In this document: piece after piece, positions 17,952 through 26,656 of the stretch
Layout: each line of letters starts with the position of its first letter
Position numbering within the stretch: the first letter of the stretch is position 1
Assembly: GCF_022832975.1 (NCBI RefSeq)
Contig: NZ_CP094846.1
Location: 2,307,501 to 2,371,500 of the forward strand
Source of the DNA: Ornithobacterium rhinotracheale
Lineage (GTDB): Bacteria; Bacteroidota; Bacteroidia; Flavobacteriales; Weeksellaceae
Length of the DNA: 64,000 bases
Direction: 5' to 3'
Notes under the pieces: model-generated
Database searches by the model: none
What the model saw: the letters and a program-made list of their open reading frames with translations, nothing else
What the model was told of the DNA's origin: nothing
Made by a program: the position numbers and the translations under genes

Positions 17952-18317
17952 TTATTGATAAACTATTTGCGTATTTCTATCTATAAGGTATAAAGTAGCT
18001 TTTTCTATTCCCCCGTGTACATCAAATACAAAACGAACACCATAATCGCTAAAATCAAACCCCCAACGATTATCCGAATCATGTAAGGTTACACCTTTTA
18101 AATCAACAATATTATTTTCACGATAAACTATCTTCATCGCCTTAGGAACCATCGTATAATCATAATTGGGAATTTTTATAGACACATGATAAATATCTGG
18201 ATTTATCATATCTCTTTCTGCACAAATTTCCCTATCACACAAGTTAGGTTCTCTTTTAGTTCTCACTCCATTCTCATACCTTGAATGGCTAACAGATTTA
18301 AAAAATACATTTTTCAT
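17952..18317 (-). CDS. Hypothetical protein (121 residues), first of the four-gene operon
   Basis: The ATG at 18317 is chosen over a TTG 8 codons upstream because it follows an AAAGAAA ribosome-binding-like run. The protein has no signal peptide and shows two cysteines in EPNLCDREICAERD, which could bind metal. The C-terminal half is beta-rich (WGFDFSDYGVRFVFDVHG). I do not recognise it. It begins the operon; downstream genes follow at gaps of 16 and 3 bases and a 4-base overlap. Confidence 0.55.
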   Translation of the reverse strand: MKNVFFKSVSHSRYENGVRTKREPNLCDREICAERDMINPDIYHVSIKIPNYDYTMVPKAMKIVYRENNIVDLKGVTLHDSDNRWGFDFSDYGVRFVFDVHGGIEKATLYLIDRNTQIVYQ

Positions 18318-18398
18318 TTTCTTTAAACTTATACTTTTCAATTAATTGATGAAAATTCCCTTTTCTTTTTTATTATTTTAATTCCCTAACTATCACTT

Positions 18399-18470
18399 CC
18401 CGAAAAACAAGTGTCTTTTTTAAAAAAACACACTACATTTTTCCAAAAAACACACGTGTTTTTTTTCGGG
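18399..18470 (-). terminator. Nested hairpins after the HU-like gene
   Basis: CCCGAAAAAC...GTGT near 18399-18414 pairs imperfectly with ACACGTG...TTTTCGGG at 18452-18470, and the right arm contains its own CACGTG-centred hairpin with T/A runs. It lies just beyond the stop of the HU-like gene. The rest of the 159-base gap between 18318 and 18476 is A/T-rich. Confidence 0.4.
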
Positions 18471-18476
18471 CAGTGC

Positions 18477-18860
18477 TTAGAGCTTTTCGTAGGTTAGATT
18501 ATTCAACATTTTTTTCAAATCCTTACCTGGCGTAAAAATCACTTTTGCACCCTTGATACTCGCCGCCGTTACTTCTTCCTCTTTCGCCTTCCCCTCACTA
18601 CTGATGTTCACGCGCATACTACCTAACTCACCGAGGCGTACCGCATTACCTTCCTCCAGCGCGGCTTGCATTACATCTACCAATGCATATAGCACGGCTC
18701 GTATGTCTGCCCCGCTCACAGTGCTGATTTTCTCAATTTCTTTAGTCAATCCTGAGAGCGTCTTCTCGCCCACCAAATTTGCCGAGGCATAATATTTCTT
18801 CTCTCCTCCGCCGGCAACGCCTGGTTGCCCTTTCTGAATTACTTTGTACTTAATTGGCAT
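18477..18860 (-). CDS. HU-related DNA-binding protein (histone-like)
   Basis: A 127-residue member of the Bacteroidetes HU-related family: MPIKYKVIQKGQPGVAGGG at the N-terminus, the helical part VDVMQAALEEGNAVRLGELGSM and the DNA-contacting beta arm (GKAKEEEVTAASIKGAKVIFTPG). Family members bend or coat DNA, and in this phylum many such small HU relatives exist per genome. The leader is unusual: a terminator-like hairpin ends 30 bases before the start and an (AC)21 repeat lies further up, so expression may be attenuated or phase-variable (see findings). It is monocistronic. Confidence 0.88.
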   Translation of the reverse strand: MPIKYKVIQKGQPGVAGGGEKKYYASANLVGEKTLSGLTKEIEKISTVSGADIRAVLYALVDVMQAALEEGNAVRLGELGSMRVNISSEGKAKEEEVTAASIKGAKVIFTPGKDLKKMLNNLTYEKL

Positions 18861-18889
18861 TTTATTTATTTTTTAACTTTTTTAGACAC

Positions 18890-18935
18890 AAAAAAAATCC
18901 CCTGCACAAAATTTCATGAAATTTTGTGCAGGGGA
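18890..18935 (-). terminator. Terminator-like perfect palindrome in the leader of the HU-like gene
   Basis: A 38-base perfect palindrome (19 bp per arm, CATG-centred, arms starting TCCCCTGCACAAA) is followed on the minus strand by a run of eight T and then the HU start 30 bases later. On the plus strand no T-run follows. It should act as an intrinsic terminator or attenuator for minus-strand transcripts. Confidence 0.7.
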
Positions 18936-18949
18936 CATATTATATCCTC

Positions 18950-18970
18950 TCGCAAAAATTACTTTTGCGA
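18950..18970 (-). repeat. Small hairpin in the HU leader
   Basis: TCGCAAAA and TTTTGCGA form a perfect 8-bp stem around a 5-base loop, between the (AC)21 tract and the terminator-like palindrome; a possible pause hairpin. Confidence 0.45.
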
Positions 18971-18981
18971 TGCTTATATTT

Positions 18982-19044
<63 letters not shown>

Positions 19045-19083
19045 TTTTTTGAATCTTACAAGTTTCACCTCGTTAATTTTCGC

Positions 19084-19116
19084 CAAATATAATAAAATAT
19101 CATCTAACAATCCAAA
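19084..19116 (-). promoter_or_regulatory. Candidate promoter for the HU leader
   Basis: On the minus strand TATATTTG (19091-19084) is preceded by TTTG (19116-19113) at a 21-base spacing, a plausible -33/-7 pair. A transcript from here would cover the ATG of the leader peptide, the (AC)21 tract and both hairpins. Confidence 0.5.
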
Positions 19117-19197
19117 AAAATAAATCATAACATTTTTCACATACTCTCACCCTCCCAATTTCCCGCAACACATTCGCCATTTCCTATAAATTATAGT

Positions 19198-19205
19198 TAC
19201 ATTTG
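19198..19205 (+). promoter_or_regulatory. -7 box of the endonuclease/exonuclease/phosphatase gene
   Basis: TACATTTG, 23 bases before the ATG at 19229. Confidence 0.55.
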
Positions 19206-19228
19206 TAGCGATTTTTGCAAGAATCCTT

Positions 19229-20215
19229 ATGAAATATATTATCCTTTTAGCCAATCTTATTTTATTGCTCCTTGGGTACAGCGTTTTCTTAAACCAATGG
19301 GTGCCACCAAGCTTTTGCACCTGCTTTTCTTATGCTGCACTCATCTTCCCCGTTGTGTTTATTTTAAACTTTTTATTGTTAATTTACTGGTTCATTTTTC
19401 ACCGAAAAGTAGGCGTGTTGATGTTGTCACTAAGCTTGGGACTACTCATTCCTTTTAATAAAATTTATCATATCTGGGGTGGCAACAAATCTCAAGAAAG
19501 CAACCTCACGGTCATGACCTACAACTTAAAAGTTTTAAGCAAAGACAAAGGCAACATCAAACCATTCATCAAAGAGAAAAACCCCGATATTGTATTTTTG
19601 CAAGAATTACCCCAAGGCCGCAAACATGTGCTAGACGATGGCTATCCTTATGTAGAAAACTATCAAGCCATTAGCATTCTAAGCAAGTACCCCATTATTG
19701 AATCCAAACAATTAAAACTCGGCAACCGAAAGCTCCGTGCTTGCTATGCCGATATCAAGTTTCGAAACGACACAATTCGTGTAATAAATGTGCACCTTTC
19801 CTCTACCCGACTGACTAAAAAAATATTTGCTAAAGCCACAGAAACCGATGGGCTCAAGAAAAGTACACGCATTGTAACTGCCAAACTCTCCAGCTCGTTT
19901 GGCACACACCAACGCGAAGCCAATGAGATTGCAAGGCTCATTGCCAGAACCAAATACCCCATCATCGTGGCGGGCGATTTCAACGCAGTGCCGTCATCGT
20001 ACGAATATTATAAAATCGGCAACAATTTGCAAGACGCATTTGTAGTCGGCGGCGAAGGCTTAGGCACCACATTTCATGATTATCAATTCCCTATCAAGAT
20101 CGATCATGTTTTTTCATCAAAAGATTTTGGAGTAAACCATGTAGAAATCGACCGCGTTCCGTATTCAGACCACTTCCCTGTCGTGGTGAAGTTTAACTTT
20201 AATCCCAAAAAATAA
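19229..20215 (+). CDS. Membrane-anchored endonuclease/exonuclease/phosphatase family protein
   Basis: The first ~85 residues form two or three hydrophobic helices, placing the catalytic domain outside the membrane face. The EEP fold is complete: N in VMTYNLKVL, E in VFLQELP, the GDFNAVP motif with D and N, and the terminal SDHFPVV with D and H. Such proteins hydrolyse phosphodiesters or phosphomonoesters with Mg; sphingomyelinase-like and DNase-like members are common, and the substrate cannot be told. It is the first gene of a co-directional run with the YjgR-like ATPase, which has its own promoter. Confidence 0.86.
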   Translation: MKYIILLANLILLLLGYSVFLNQWVPPSFCTCFSYAALIFPVVFILNFLLLIYWFIFHRKVGVLMLSLSLGLLIPFNKIYHIWGGNKSQESNLTVMTYNLKVLSKDKGNIKPFIKEKNPDIVFLQELPQGRKHVLDDGYPYVENYQAISILSKYPIIESKQLKLGNRKLRACYADIKFRNDTIRVINVHLSSTRLTKKIFAKATETDGLKKSTRIVTAKLSSSFGTHQREANEIARLIARTKYPIIVAGDFNAVPSSYEYYKIGNNLQDAFVVGGEGLGTTFHDYQFPIKIDHVFSSKDFGVNHVEIDRVPYSDHFPVVVKFNFNPKK

Positions 20216-20217
20216 TT

Positions 20218-20225
20218 TATTTTTG
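20218..20225 (+). promoter_or_regulatory. -7 box of the YjgR-like ATPase gene
   Basis: TATTTTTG, 46 bases before the ATG at 20272. Confidence 0.5.
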
Positions 20226-20271
20226 TATCTCTAAACAAAAAATTTAATCCTAATAAAAATCACGCGCAAAT

Positions 20272-21819
20272 ATGAGCAATCAAGAATCTTTTATTCAAGA
20301 AATCCAACAAGGCTATAGCCCAAAAGGCGAATTCATAAGCATAGGAAAAGGAAAACTCGACAATATCGTAATCCCTGAAGCGGCCGTAAATATTCCGCTA
20401 AAAACCATGAACCGCCACGGGCTTATCGCAGGTGCTACGGGAACGGGTAAAACCAAAACCATGCAGCTGATTGTAGAACAACTTTCAGATGCAGGCGTAC
20501 CCAGCCTTGTGATGGATGTGAAGGGCGACCTTAGTGGACTTGCCATGCCGGGCGATGCCACCAATCCTAAAATCATCGAGCGCTACAAATTGCTTGAAAT
20601 GCAATACAAAGCCAATGGGATGCCCGTTGAATTTTTGAGCTTAAGCGATGAAAAAGGTGCAAGACTTAGAGCTACCGTTACGGAATTCGGGCCGGTTTTG
20701 TTAAGTAAAATTTTAGAGCTAAACGAAACCCAAGAAAGCGTAATTTCGGTGATTTTTAAATTCAGCGATGACCACGCTTTGCCTTTGATTGACTTAGAAG
20801 ATTTAAAAAAAGTCTTGATGTATGTGAAAGACGACCCCGAAGGGCAAGAAAAACTAAAAGCCGAATATGGCAGTATTTCTGGCGCTACCGTGGGAGCCAT
20901 TCAGCGAAAAATCATTGCGCTCGAACAGCAAGGTGCCGATAAATTCTTTGGAGAGCCTTCGTTTGAAGTAGATGATTTATTGCAAGTGCGCGACGGGCGT
21001 GGCGTTATCAGCATTGTGCGCCTCACCGATATTCAAAACAAGCCTGCACTTTTCTCCACTTTCATGTTGAGCCTTTTGGCTGAAATCTACGCTACTTTCC
21101 CAGAAGTGGGAGACGCCACAAAACCTAAATTATGTATTTTTATCGACGAAGCGCATTTGATTTTTAACGAAGCTTCCAAAACGCTTTTAAACCAAATTGA
21201 AACCGTGGTTAAATTAATTCGTTCAAAAGGCGTAGGCGTGTATTTCGTCACTCAAGTGCCAGGCGATATTCCAGACGGCGTATTGAGCCAATTAGGGCTA
21301 AAAGTGCAACACGCGCTTAGGGGATTCACGGCCAAAGACCGAAAAGAAATTAAAAAAGCGGTAGAAAACTATCCGATTACACAATTTTACGATGCCGATC
21401 AGCTCATCACGCAACTCGGGATTGGAGAAGCGTTCATCACGGCCTTGAGCGAAAAAGGAACACCAACTCCGCTCGTGCACACCTACTTGGAAACGCCGCA
21501 ATCTCGTATGGATGTTTTGTCTGAAACAGAGCTAAACAATTTAGTGGCTCAATCTAAATTAGTGGCAAAATACGCACAAGATGTAAACCGCGATTCTGCC
21601 TACGAAATTTTAACACGCCGCATGGAAGAATCTGCTCAGCAAGAAGTGCCTGAAAAGGCTAAGCCACAAACTACAAGTGCTAAGAAAACGCAAGATAAAT
21701 CTTTCATGGACGAAGTCATCAACAGCCGAATGGCGAGAGATTTGGGTAGAACTTTTACACGCGAAATCACTCGTTCTATTTTGGGTGTTTTAGGAATAAA
21801 AAAAACAAGAAGAAGATAA
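20272..21819 (+). CDS. HerA/FtsK-like ATPase of the YjgR (DUF853) family
   Basis: A 515-residue P-loop ATPase with Walker A GATGTGKT at 54-61, Walker B LCIFIDEAHLIF near 285-296, and the GVYFVTQVPGDIPD segment characteristic of the YjgR/DUF853 group. HerA relatives are hexameric DNA translocases; the function of YjgR itself is not established. Its C-terminus is basic (GIKKTRRR). The next gene starts 13 bases later, and the 437-residue nuclease and LOG protein follow, so a DNA-processing operon is plausible though not proven. Confidence 0.9.
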   Translation: MSNQESFIQEIQQGYSPKGEFISIGKGKLDNIVIPEAAVNIPLKTMNRHGLIAGATGTGKTKTMQLIVEQLSDAGVPSLVMDVKGDLSGLAMPGDATNPKIIERYKLLEMQYKANGMPVEFLSLSDEKGARLRATVTEFGPVLLSKILELNETQESVISVIFKFSDDHALPLIDLEDLKKVLMYVKDDPEGQEKLKAEYGSISGATVGAIQRKIIALEQQGADKFFGEPSFEVDDLLQVRDGRGVISIVRLTDIQNKPALFSTFMLSLLAEIYATFPEVGDATKPKLCIFIDEAHLIFNEASKTLLNQIETVVKLIRSKGVGVYFVTQVPGDIPDGVLSQLGLKVQHALRGFTAKDRKEIKKAVENYPITQFYDADQLITQLGIGEAFITALSEKGTPTPLVHTYLETPQSRMDVLSETELNNLVAQSKLVAKYAQDVNRDSAYEILTRRMEESAQQEVPEKAKPQTTSAKKTQDKSFMDEVINSRMARDLGRTFTREITRSILGVLGIKKTRRR

Positions 21820-21832
21820 ATTTTCCATTTTT

Positions 21833-23146
21833 GTGAAATATGCGGTTTTAGACATAGAGGCCACCAACGGAAAACGAGGCGAAGAAAAAATCATTGATAT
21901 TGCGATTTACCAAATCACCGATGAGGAAATCAGCGATCAGTTTGGCTCTATGGTAAATCCACAGCGCGAGATTGAGCCTTATGTGCAGGAACTCACGGGC
22001 ATTACCAATAAAATGGTGCGTCGCGCGCCGAAATTTCACGAAATTGCCAAACGCATTGTAGAAATCACCGAAGATTGTATCATCGTGGGGCATGGCGTGC
22101 ATTTCGATTATCGTATGCTCCAGCAAGAGTTTAAATCTTTGGGCTATGATTTTAAACGCGATACACTCGACACATTAGAGCTGAGCAAGCAGCTCATTCC
22201 CGACGAGGAGTCGTATTCTTTGGGTAAATTGTGTAAATCTCTAGGCATTCCGCTCACTAATCGCCACCGAGCGCAGGGCGACACCGTGGCTACGGTAAAA
22301 CTTTTTCAATTATTGAGAGAAAAAGACACCGAGAAAAAAATCATCGAAAGCCAAACTCAATCGGGCAGCGAAAAAGCCCCTACCCAATTGACTAAAAAGC
22401 TTTTGGCTTTGCAAAAAAATCTTCCTACCTATGCGGGCGTTTACTACTACCACAACCAGAAAGGCGAGATTTTCTACATCAAAGCGGCAAAAAACATTGC
22501 CGCAGAAGTGAACCGAGATTTTGCCTCATCGCTGAAAGAAAAACAAAAAATCCAGCGCAAGGTAGCAAGGATTTCGCACGAGGCAACGGGCAGTTTCTTA
22601 ATCGCATTATTAAAAATCAACGAGGAGAAAAAAACGCATAAGAAAATCCTAAACCGAAAAAGCAATTATTTCTCATACGGATTATTTATTCAAAAAGAAA
22701 AATCAAGCGGCATGCAATCGCTGGAAATCAGCACAATATTAAAAACGCGACGCAGTCCGCTATTGCTATTTTCAACACGCAAAAAAGCTTTTAATGCCTT
22801 AAATGATTTAAGCCAAAAATTTAAACTCACAGCAGAAGATTCCGCCAAGGAACGAAGTAAAAAAATTAAGGCTTTAAAACAATTTTTGGACTTTCCGCAA
22901 AGGGATTTTTTAATCATAGATAAAGGCAGAAATCCGCAAGAAAATACATTTGTAAGTATTATCAACAATCAGTTGCATCATTACGGATTCTTTAGCCTTC
23001 ACAATCAATTAGAAGACGAAAAAATTCGTGAAAAATTAGGAATTCCATTGCATTCCAACGCGATGAACAAAGCTTTGGTTAAAACTTTTTTATACCAAAG
23101 CAAAAGTGTAAAAATCAAACCACTTAAAAACGAAAAACAAGCATAA
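21833..23146 (+). CDS. Fused DnaQ-type 3'-5' exonuclease and GIY-YIG nuclease
   Basis: Starts at GTG, 13 bases after the YjgR-like gene. Residues 1-165 are a DEDDh exonuclease: D7 and E9 in DIEATNG, HGVHFDYRM and the C-terminal HRAQGDTVAT with H and D. Residues about 195-280 are a UvrC/GIY-YIG-type domain, opening LPTYAGVYYYHNQKGEIFYIK and with a family-typical lysine. The rest (about 290-437) resembles the lineage-specific tail of such DnaQ-UvrC fusions. This fusion is known in Bacteroidetes, often annotated as DNA polymerase III epsilon; it is more likely a repair nuclease than the proofreading subunit. Confidence 0.88.
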   Translation: MKYAVLDIEATNGKRGEEKIIDIAIYQITDEEISDQFGSMVNPQREIEPYVQELTGITNKMVRRAPKFHEIAKRIVEITEDCIIVGHGVHFDYRMLQQEFKSLGYDFKRDTLDTLELSKQLIPDEESYSLGKLCKSLGIPLTNRHRAQGDTVATVKLFQLLREKDTEKKIIESQTQSGSEKAPTQLTKKLLALQKNLPTYAGVYYYHNQKGEIFYIKAAKNIAAEVNRDFASSLKEKQKIQRKVARISHEATGSFLIALLKINEEKKTHKKILNRKSNYFSYGLFIQKEKSSGMQSLEISTILKTRRSPLLLFSTRKKAFNALNDLSQKFKLTAEDSAKERSKKIKALKQFLDFPQRDFLIIDKGRNPQENTFVSIINNQLHHYGFFSLHNQLEDEKIREKLGIPLHSNAMNKALVKTFLYQSKSVKIKPLKNEKQA

Positions 23147-23150
23147 AAAA

Positions 23151-23858
23151 ATGACAGACGAAGATAAAAGAATATCCGAAAAATTTCAACAAAAAGACTG
23201 GAACGAGCTAAAAACCAACGACTCTTGGATGGTGCTAAAGGCCATGAGCGAGTTTGTACGCGGATTTGAAAGCATGTCCAAAATCGGACCTTGCGTTTCC
23301 ATTTTCGGTTCGGCACGCACGGCATCTACGAGCAAATATTATAAATTGGCAGAAGAAATCGCTTATGGCGTTACCAAGCTAGGCTTTGGCGTAATTACGG
23401 GCGGCGGCCCAGGCATCATGGAAGCTGCCAACAAAGGTGCCAAACAAGGCGGCGGAAAATCAGTAGGGTTGGGCATCGAACTCCCTTTTGAGGCAGGAAA
23501 CAACAAGTATATAGACCCCAAACTAAGTCATCAATTTGATTACTTTTTTGTTCGCAAAGTTTTGCTTGTGAAGTATGCGCAAGGCTTCATTGTTTTGCCA
23601 GGCGGATTTGGCACACTCGACGAACTTTTTGAGGCGATGACACTTATCCAGACCGATAAAATCGGTAGTTTCCCAATCGTTTTAGTCGGTAAAAAATACT
23701 GGGGCGGCTTGATTGATTGGTTTAAAAATGTTTTGATCGAAGAAGGAAAAATCAGCGAAGATGATTTAAAATTGTTTCGCTTAGTCGATACCGCAGAAGA
23801 AGCTGTGGAACACATCAAAAAATTCTATGATAAATATGCCGTAAAACAGAATTTTTAA
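23151..23858 (+). CDS. LOG family protein (TIGR00730)
   Basis: Contains the family's GGGPGIMEAANKGA and PGGFGTLDELFE motifs, which bind the nucleotide monophosphate and carry the catalytic Arg/Glu. LOG proteins act as cytokinin riboside 5'-monophosphate phosphoribohydrolases in plants; in bacteria they hydrolyse AMP-like nucleotides, and lysine-decarboxylase names are a historical misannotation. The 235-residue length is normal. The start is 4 bases after the previous stop, so it is translated with it. A terminator follows. Confidence 0.93.
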   Translation: MTDEDKRISEKFQQKDWNELKTNDSWMVLKAMSEFVRGFESMSKIGPCVSIFGSARTASTSKYYKLAEEIAYGVTKLGFGVITGGGPGIMEAANKGAKQGGGKSVGLGIELPFEAGNNKYIDPKLSHQFDYFFVRKVLLVKYAQGFIVLPGGFGTLDELFEAMTLIQTDKIGSFPIVLVGKKYWGGLIDWFKNVLIEEGKISEDDLKLFRLVDTAEEAVEHIKKFYDKYAVKQNF

Positions 23859-23882
23859 CGGCTTTCATTATAAAAATCATAC

Positions 23883-23911
23883 AGCGGAATCACACCAATT
23901 CCGCTTTTTTA
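23883..23911 (+). terminator. Terminator after the LOG gene
   Basis: AGCGGAAT pairs with ATTCCGCT, followed by a T-run. Confidence 0.8.
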
Positions 23912-23913
23912 TT

Positions 23914-23921
23914 TATTTTTG
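23914..23921 (+). promoter_or_regulatory. -7 box of the sulfatase gene
   Basis: TATTTTTG, 25 bases before the ATG at 23947; it overlaps the T-rich end of the preceding terminator. Confidence 0.5.
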
Positions 23922-23946
23922 GTAAGTATTTAAGCCCCCATTAAAG

Positions 23947-25386
23947 ATGAATCATAAAAAGCTATTTCTGGTATTGATTTTTTGTTTTCTGCTTTTGTGG
24001 AATTGCGCAACCCCACCGATTTCGCACCAAAAGAAAAAACCGAATATTCTCTTTATTTGCGTAGATGATTTAAGACCAGAACTTAATGTTTTTGGAGCTA
24101 AATACATTCACTCGCCACACATCGATTCATTGGCAAATCGCGGTGTTTATTTCCCACGACATTATGTAAATGCACCGAGTTGTGGACCTTCTCGCTATTG
24201 TCTGCTCACGGGGCAATATGGCTCCTACTCCAACGAGGCTCTGTTTCAGCGCGCCGAAAAACTCAAAACACAACCCGAGAAAGTTACACCCACATTGCCC
24301 GAGTATTTAAAAGAAAACGGCTACACCACGGTGGCTGTGGGAAAAGTTTCGCATCACCCTGGGGGCATGGGCGGAAAAGACTGGAACGATCCCAATGTAA
24401 TCGAAATGCCCAATGCGTGGGACAAACAGCTACTTCCCGTTGCCGAATGGGAGCATCCGCGTGGCATCATGCATGGCTTGGCTAATGGGCAGATTCGCCA
24501 AAACCCTGCCGATATGAATGTGTATGAAAGTGCCGAAGGCGACGACACGATTTACCCCGATGGCATCATCACCAACGAAGCTTTGAAACAAATCGACGCT
24601 TTAAGCCATGGCCAAAAACCTTTCTTTCTAGCCGTAGGAATCATAAAACCGCATTTGCCATTTGGTGCACCCAAAAAATATTACGATTTATACAAAAATC
24701 AAGATTTACCACCGATTCCACACCCTGAAAAGCCCACTTGGGAAAGCGTTTGGCACGATTCCAAAGAAATGAGAATGTACAATCTCTGGGGCAAAGATCC
24801 GAATCGTGATGCCGAGTTTGCCAATGAGCTGAGAAAGCACTATGCCGCTTGTGTGAGCTATGCCGATGCTCAAGTAGGCAAAATTTTACAAGAATTAAAG
24901 AAAACGGGCGCTTATAAAAACACCATTATCGTTTTATGGGGCGACCACGGATGGAATCTTGGCGAACACAGTATTTGGGGCAAGCATAATTTGTTTGAAG
25001 AAGCCTTGCGCTCACCGCTCATCATCGTAGATCCCAGAGGCAAAAACAAGGGAAAAGCCAGCGATGCCATTGTCGAAACCATTGATTTATTCCCTACGCT
25101 TTGCGAAATGACGGGGCTTAAAATTCCTGACTACGCCTACGGAACATCTCTTGTTCCTAACTTACAAAACACGCAACGCAAAGGGCACAACGCCTTGGCA
25201 TACACTTACGATGCCTATACACTGCGCACACCACGCTATCGATTTACATTGCACAAAGATGGCAGCACAGAGCTGTTTGACCACCAATCTAAAGACAAAG
25301 AAGGAAGAAACATTGCACAAGAACAGCCTGCGTTAGTCGATAGTTTAAAGTCAGTTTTATTAAAGAAAGCTGCTCCGAAATTGTAA
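23947..25386 (+). CDS. Exported sulfatase (iduronate-2-sulfatase-like)
   Basis: A 479-residue arylsulfatase-fold protein. The N-terminus has a lipoprotein-type signal with Cys20 in LLLWNC. The metal-binding ICVDDLRPE at about 37-45 and the sulfatase signature C79[10 protein letters not shown] are present; C79 would be converted to formylglycine by an anaerobic or aerobic maturase encoded elsewhere. Further motifs [11 protein letters not shown] and [10 protein letters not shown] are typical of iduronate-2-sulfatase relatives. The likely substrate is a sulfated glycosaminoglycan or mucin, but only the class can be read. No maturase or glycan operon is adjacent. Confidence 0.9.
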   Translation: MNHKKLFLVLIFCFLLLWNCATPPISHQKKKPNILFICVDDLRPELNVFGAKYIHSPHIDSLANRGVYFPRHYVNAPSCGPSRYCLLTGQYGSYSNEALFQRAEKLKTQPEKVTPTLPEYLKENGYTTVAVGKVSHHPGGMGGKDWNDPNVIEMPNAWDKQLLPVAEWEHPRGIMHGLANGQIRQNPADMNVYESAEGDDTIYPDGIITNEALKQIDALSHGQKPFFLAVGIIKPHLPFGAPKKYYDLYKNQDLPPIPHPEKPTWESVWHDSKEMRMYNLWGKDPNRDAEFANELRKHYAACVSYADAQVGKILQELKKTGAYKNTIIVLWGDHGWNLGEHSIWGKHNLFEEALRSPLIIVDPRGKNKGKASDAIVETIDLFPTLCEMTGLKIPDYAYGTSLVPNLQNTQRKGHNALAYTYDAYTLRTPRYRFTLHKDGSTELFDHQSKDKEGRNIAQEQPALVDSLKSVLLKKAAPKL

Positions 25387-25411
25387 AAAACCCATTTTTA
25401 ATGGTTTTTCA
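25386..25411 (+). terminator. Terminator after the sulfatase gene
   Basis: AAAACCCATT pairs with AATGGTTTTT, ending in a T-run, at the stop codon. Confidence 0.6.
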
Positions 25412-25509
25412 ATTATATAAACCAAATTAAGCATTGCAAGAGCGAAGAAAAAAGCATGAATTTAAACATTTTAGCTTTTTACTATCAAAAAAATTAAAAT
25501 AACATATTG

Positions 25510-25517
25510 TATCTTTG
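25510..25517 (+). promoter_or_regulatory. -7 box of tgt
   Basis: TATCTTTG ends only 7 bases before the ATG at 25525, so the transcript would start at or almost at the start codon (leaderless). A second in-frame ATG 18 bases upstream at 25507 lies before the box and is rejected. Confidence 0.6.
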
Positions 25518-25524
25518 CCCAGAT

Positions 25525-26655
25525 ATGAAGTTTACGATAGAAAAATCAGATATAGAAAGCTCGGCGAGAGCGGGTGAAATCACTACTGATCACGGAAAAA
25601 TACAAACACCGATTTTCATGCCCGTGGGCACGGTGGCAAGCGTGAAAGCAGTGCACCAGCGCGAACTGAAAGAAGATATTAAGGCGCAAATCATTTTGGG
25701 CAATACCTATCATTTATATTTAAGACCTGGCACCGAGATTCTAAACCAAGCGGGCGGATTGCATAAATTCATCAATTGGGACAGGCCTATCTTGACCGAT
25801 AGTGGGGGATATCAAGTATTTTCGCTTGCGGGTCGCAGAAAAATCACCGAAGAAGGTGTGCGTTTCAAATCCCACATCGATGGTTCGTATCATTTCTTTA
25901 GCCCAGAACGCTCTATGGAAATTCAGCGAAACATTGGGGCAGATATCATCATGGCTTTTGACGAATGTACGCCATACCCGTGCGACTACACACCTGCCAA
26001 AGAATCTATGGAAATGACTCACCGCTGGCTGAAACGCTGCGAAAAATGGCTTTCTGAAAATCCAGAGTTATACGGCTACAAGCAAACGCTTTTCCCGATT
26101 GTGCAAGGAAGCACCTACCGAGATTTAAGAACTCAATCGGCGAAATTTATCGCCAGCATAGGAGCCGACGGAAACGCCATTGGCGGATTAAGTGTGGGCG
26201 AACCAGAAGAGGCCATGTACGAAACTACAGAACTCGTAAACAGCATTTTGCCTAAAGACAAACCTCGCTACTTGATGGGCGTGGGAACTCCTTGGAACAT
26301 TATTGAAGGGATTTCGCTCGGTGTGGATATGTTTGATTGCGTGATGCCTACCCGGAATGCACGAAATGGAATGCTTTTCACTTGGGATGGCGTGATAAAC
26401 ATCAAAAACACTAAATGGAAAGACGATTTTTCTCCGCTTGACCCTAAAGGTACAGCTTATGTGGACTGGGATTACAGCAAAGCCTATGTGCGACACCTTT
26501 TTGTGGCTAAAGAATATTTGGCAAAACAAATTGCATCGGTACACAATTTAGCTTTTTACCTAGATTTGGTGCGCGTGGCCAGAGAGCACATCTTGGCAGG
26601 AGATTTTGCCACTTGGAAAAAATCGATTATACCTCAACTTAAAAATCGTTTGTAA
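25525..26655 (+). CDS. tgt: tRNA-guanine(34) transglycosylase
   Basis: Tgt swaps guanine-34 of GUN anticodons for preQ1 on the way to queuosine. From ATG 25525 the length is 376 residues. Active-site aspartates are in TDSGGYQVFSL and in the later DMFDCVMPTR segment, and the base-binding MAFDECTPYP is present. The zinc site is altered: where other bacteria have CxCxxC before Y-S-[KR]-A-Y, this protein reads GTAYVDWDYSKAY without any cysteine, although the histidine of VHNL is kept. Related Flavobacteriia may share this; see findings. The permease gene starts 1 base after its stop, so the two are cotranscribed. Confidence 0.93.
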   Translation: MKFTIEKSDIESSARAGEITTDHGKIQTPIFMPVGTVASVKAVHQRELKEDIKAQIILGNTYHLYLRPGTEILNQAGGLHKFINWDRPILTDSGGYQVFSLAGRRKITEEGVRFKSHIDGSYHFFSPERSMEIQRNIGADIIMAFDECTPYPCDYTPAKESMEMTHRWLKRCEKWLSENPELYGYKQTLFPIVQGSTYRDLRTQSAKFIASIGADGNAIGGLSVGEPEEAMYETTELVNSILPKDKPRYLMGVGTPWNIIEGISLGVDMFDCVMPTRNARNGMLFTWDGVINIKNTKWKDDFSPLDPKGTAYVDWDYSKAYVRHLFVAKEYLAKQIASVHNLAFYLDLVRVAREHILAGDFATWKKSIIPQLKNRL

Positions 26656-26656
26656 A

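Noticed and set aside
18350-18400. Riboswitch-like leader before the four-gene operon
   Set aside because: I looked for conserved stem-loops in the space upstream of 18317 but found only A/T-rich DNA.
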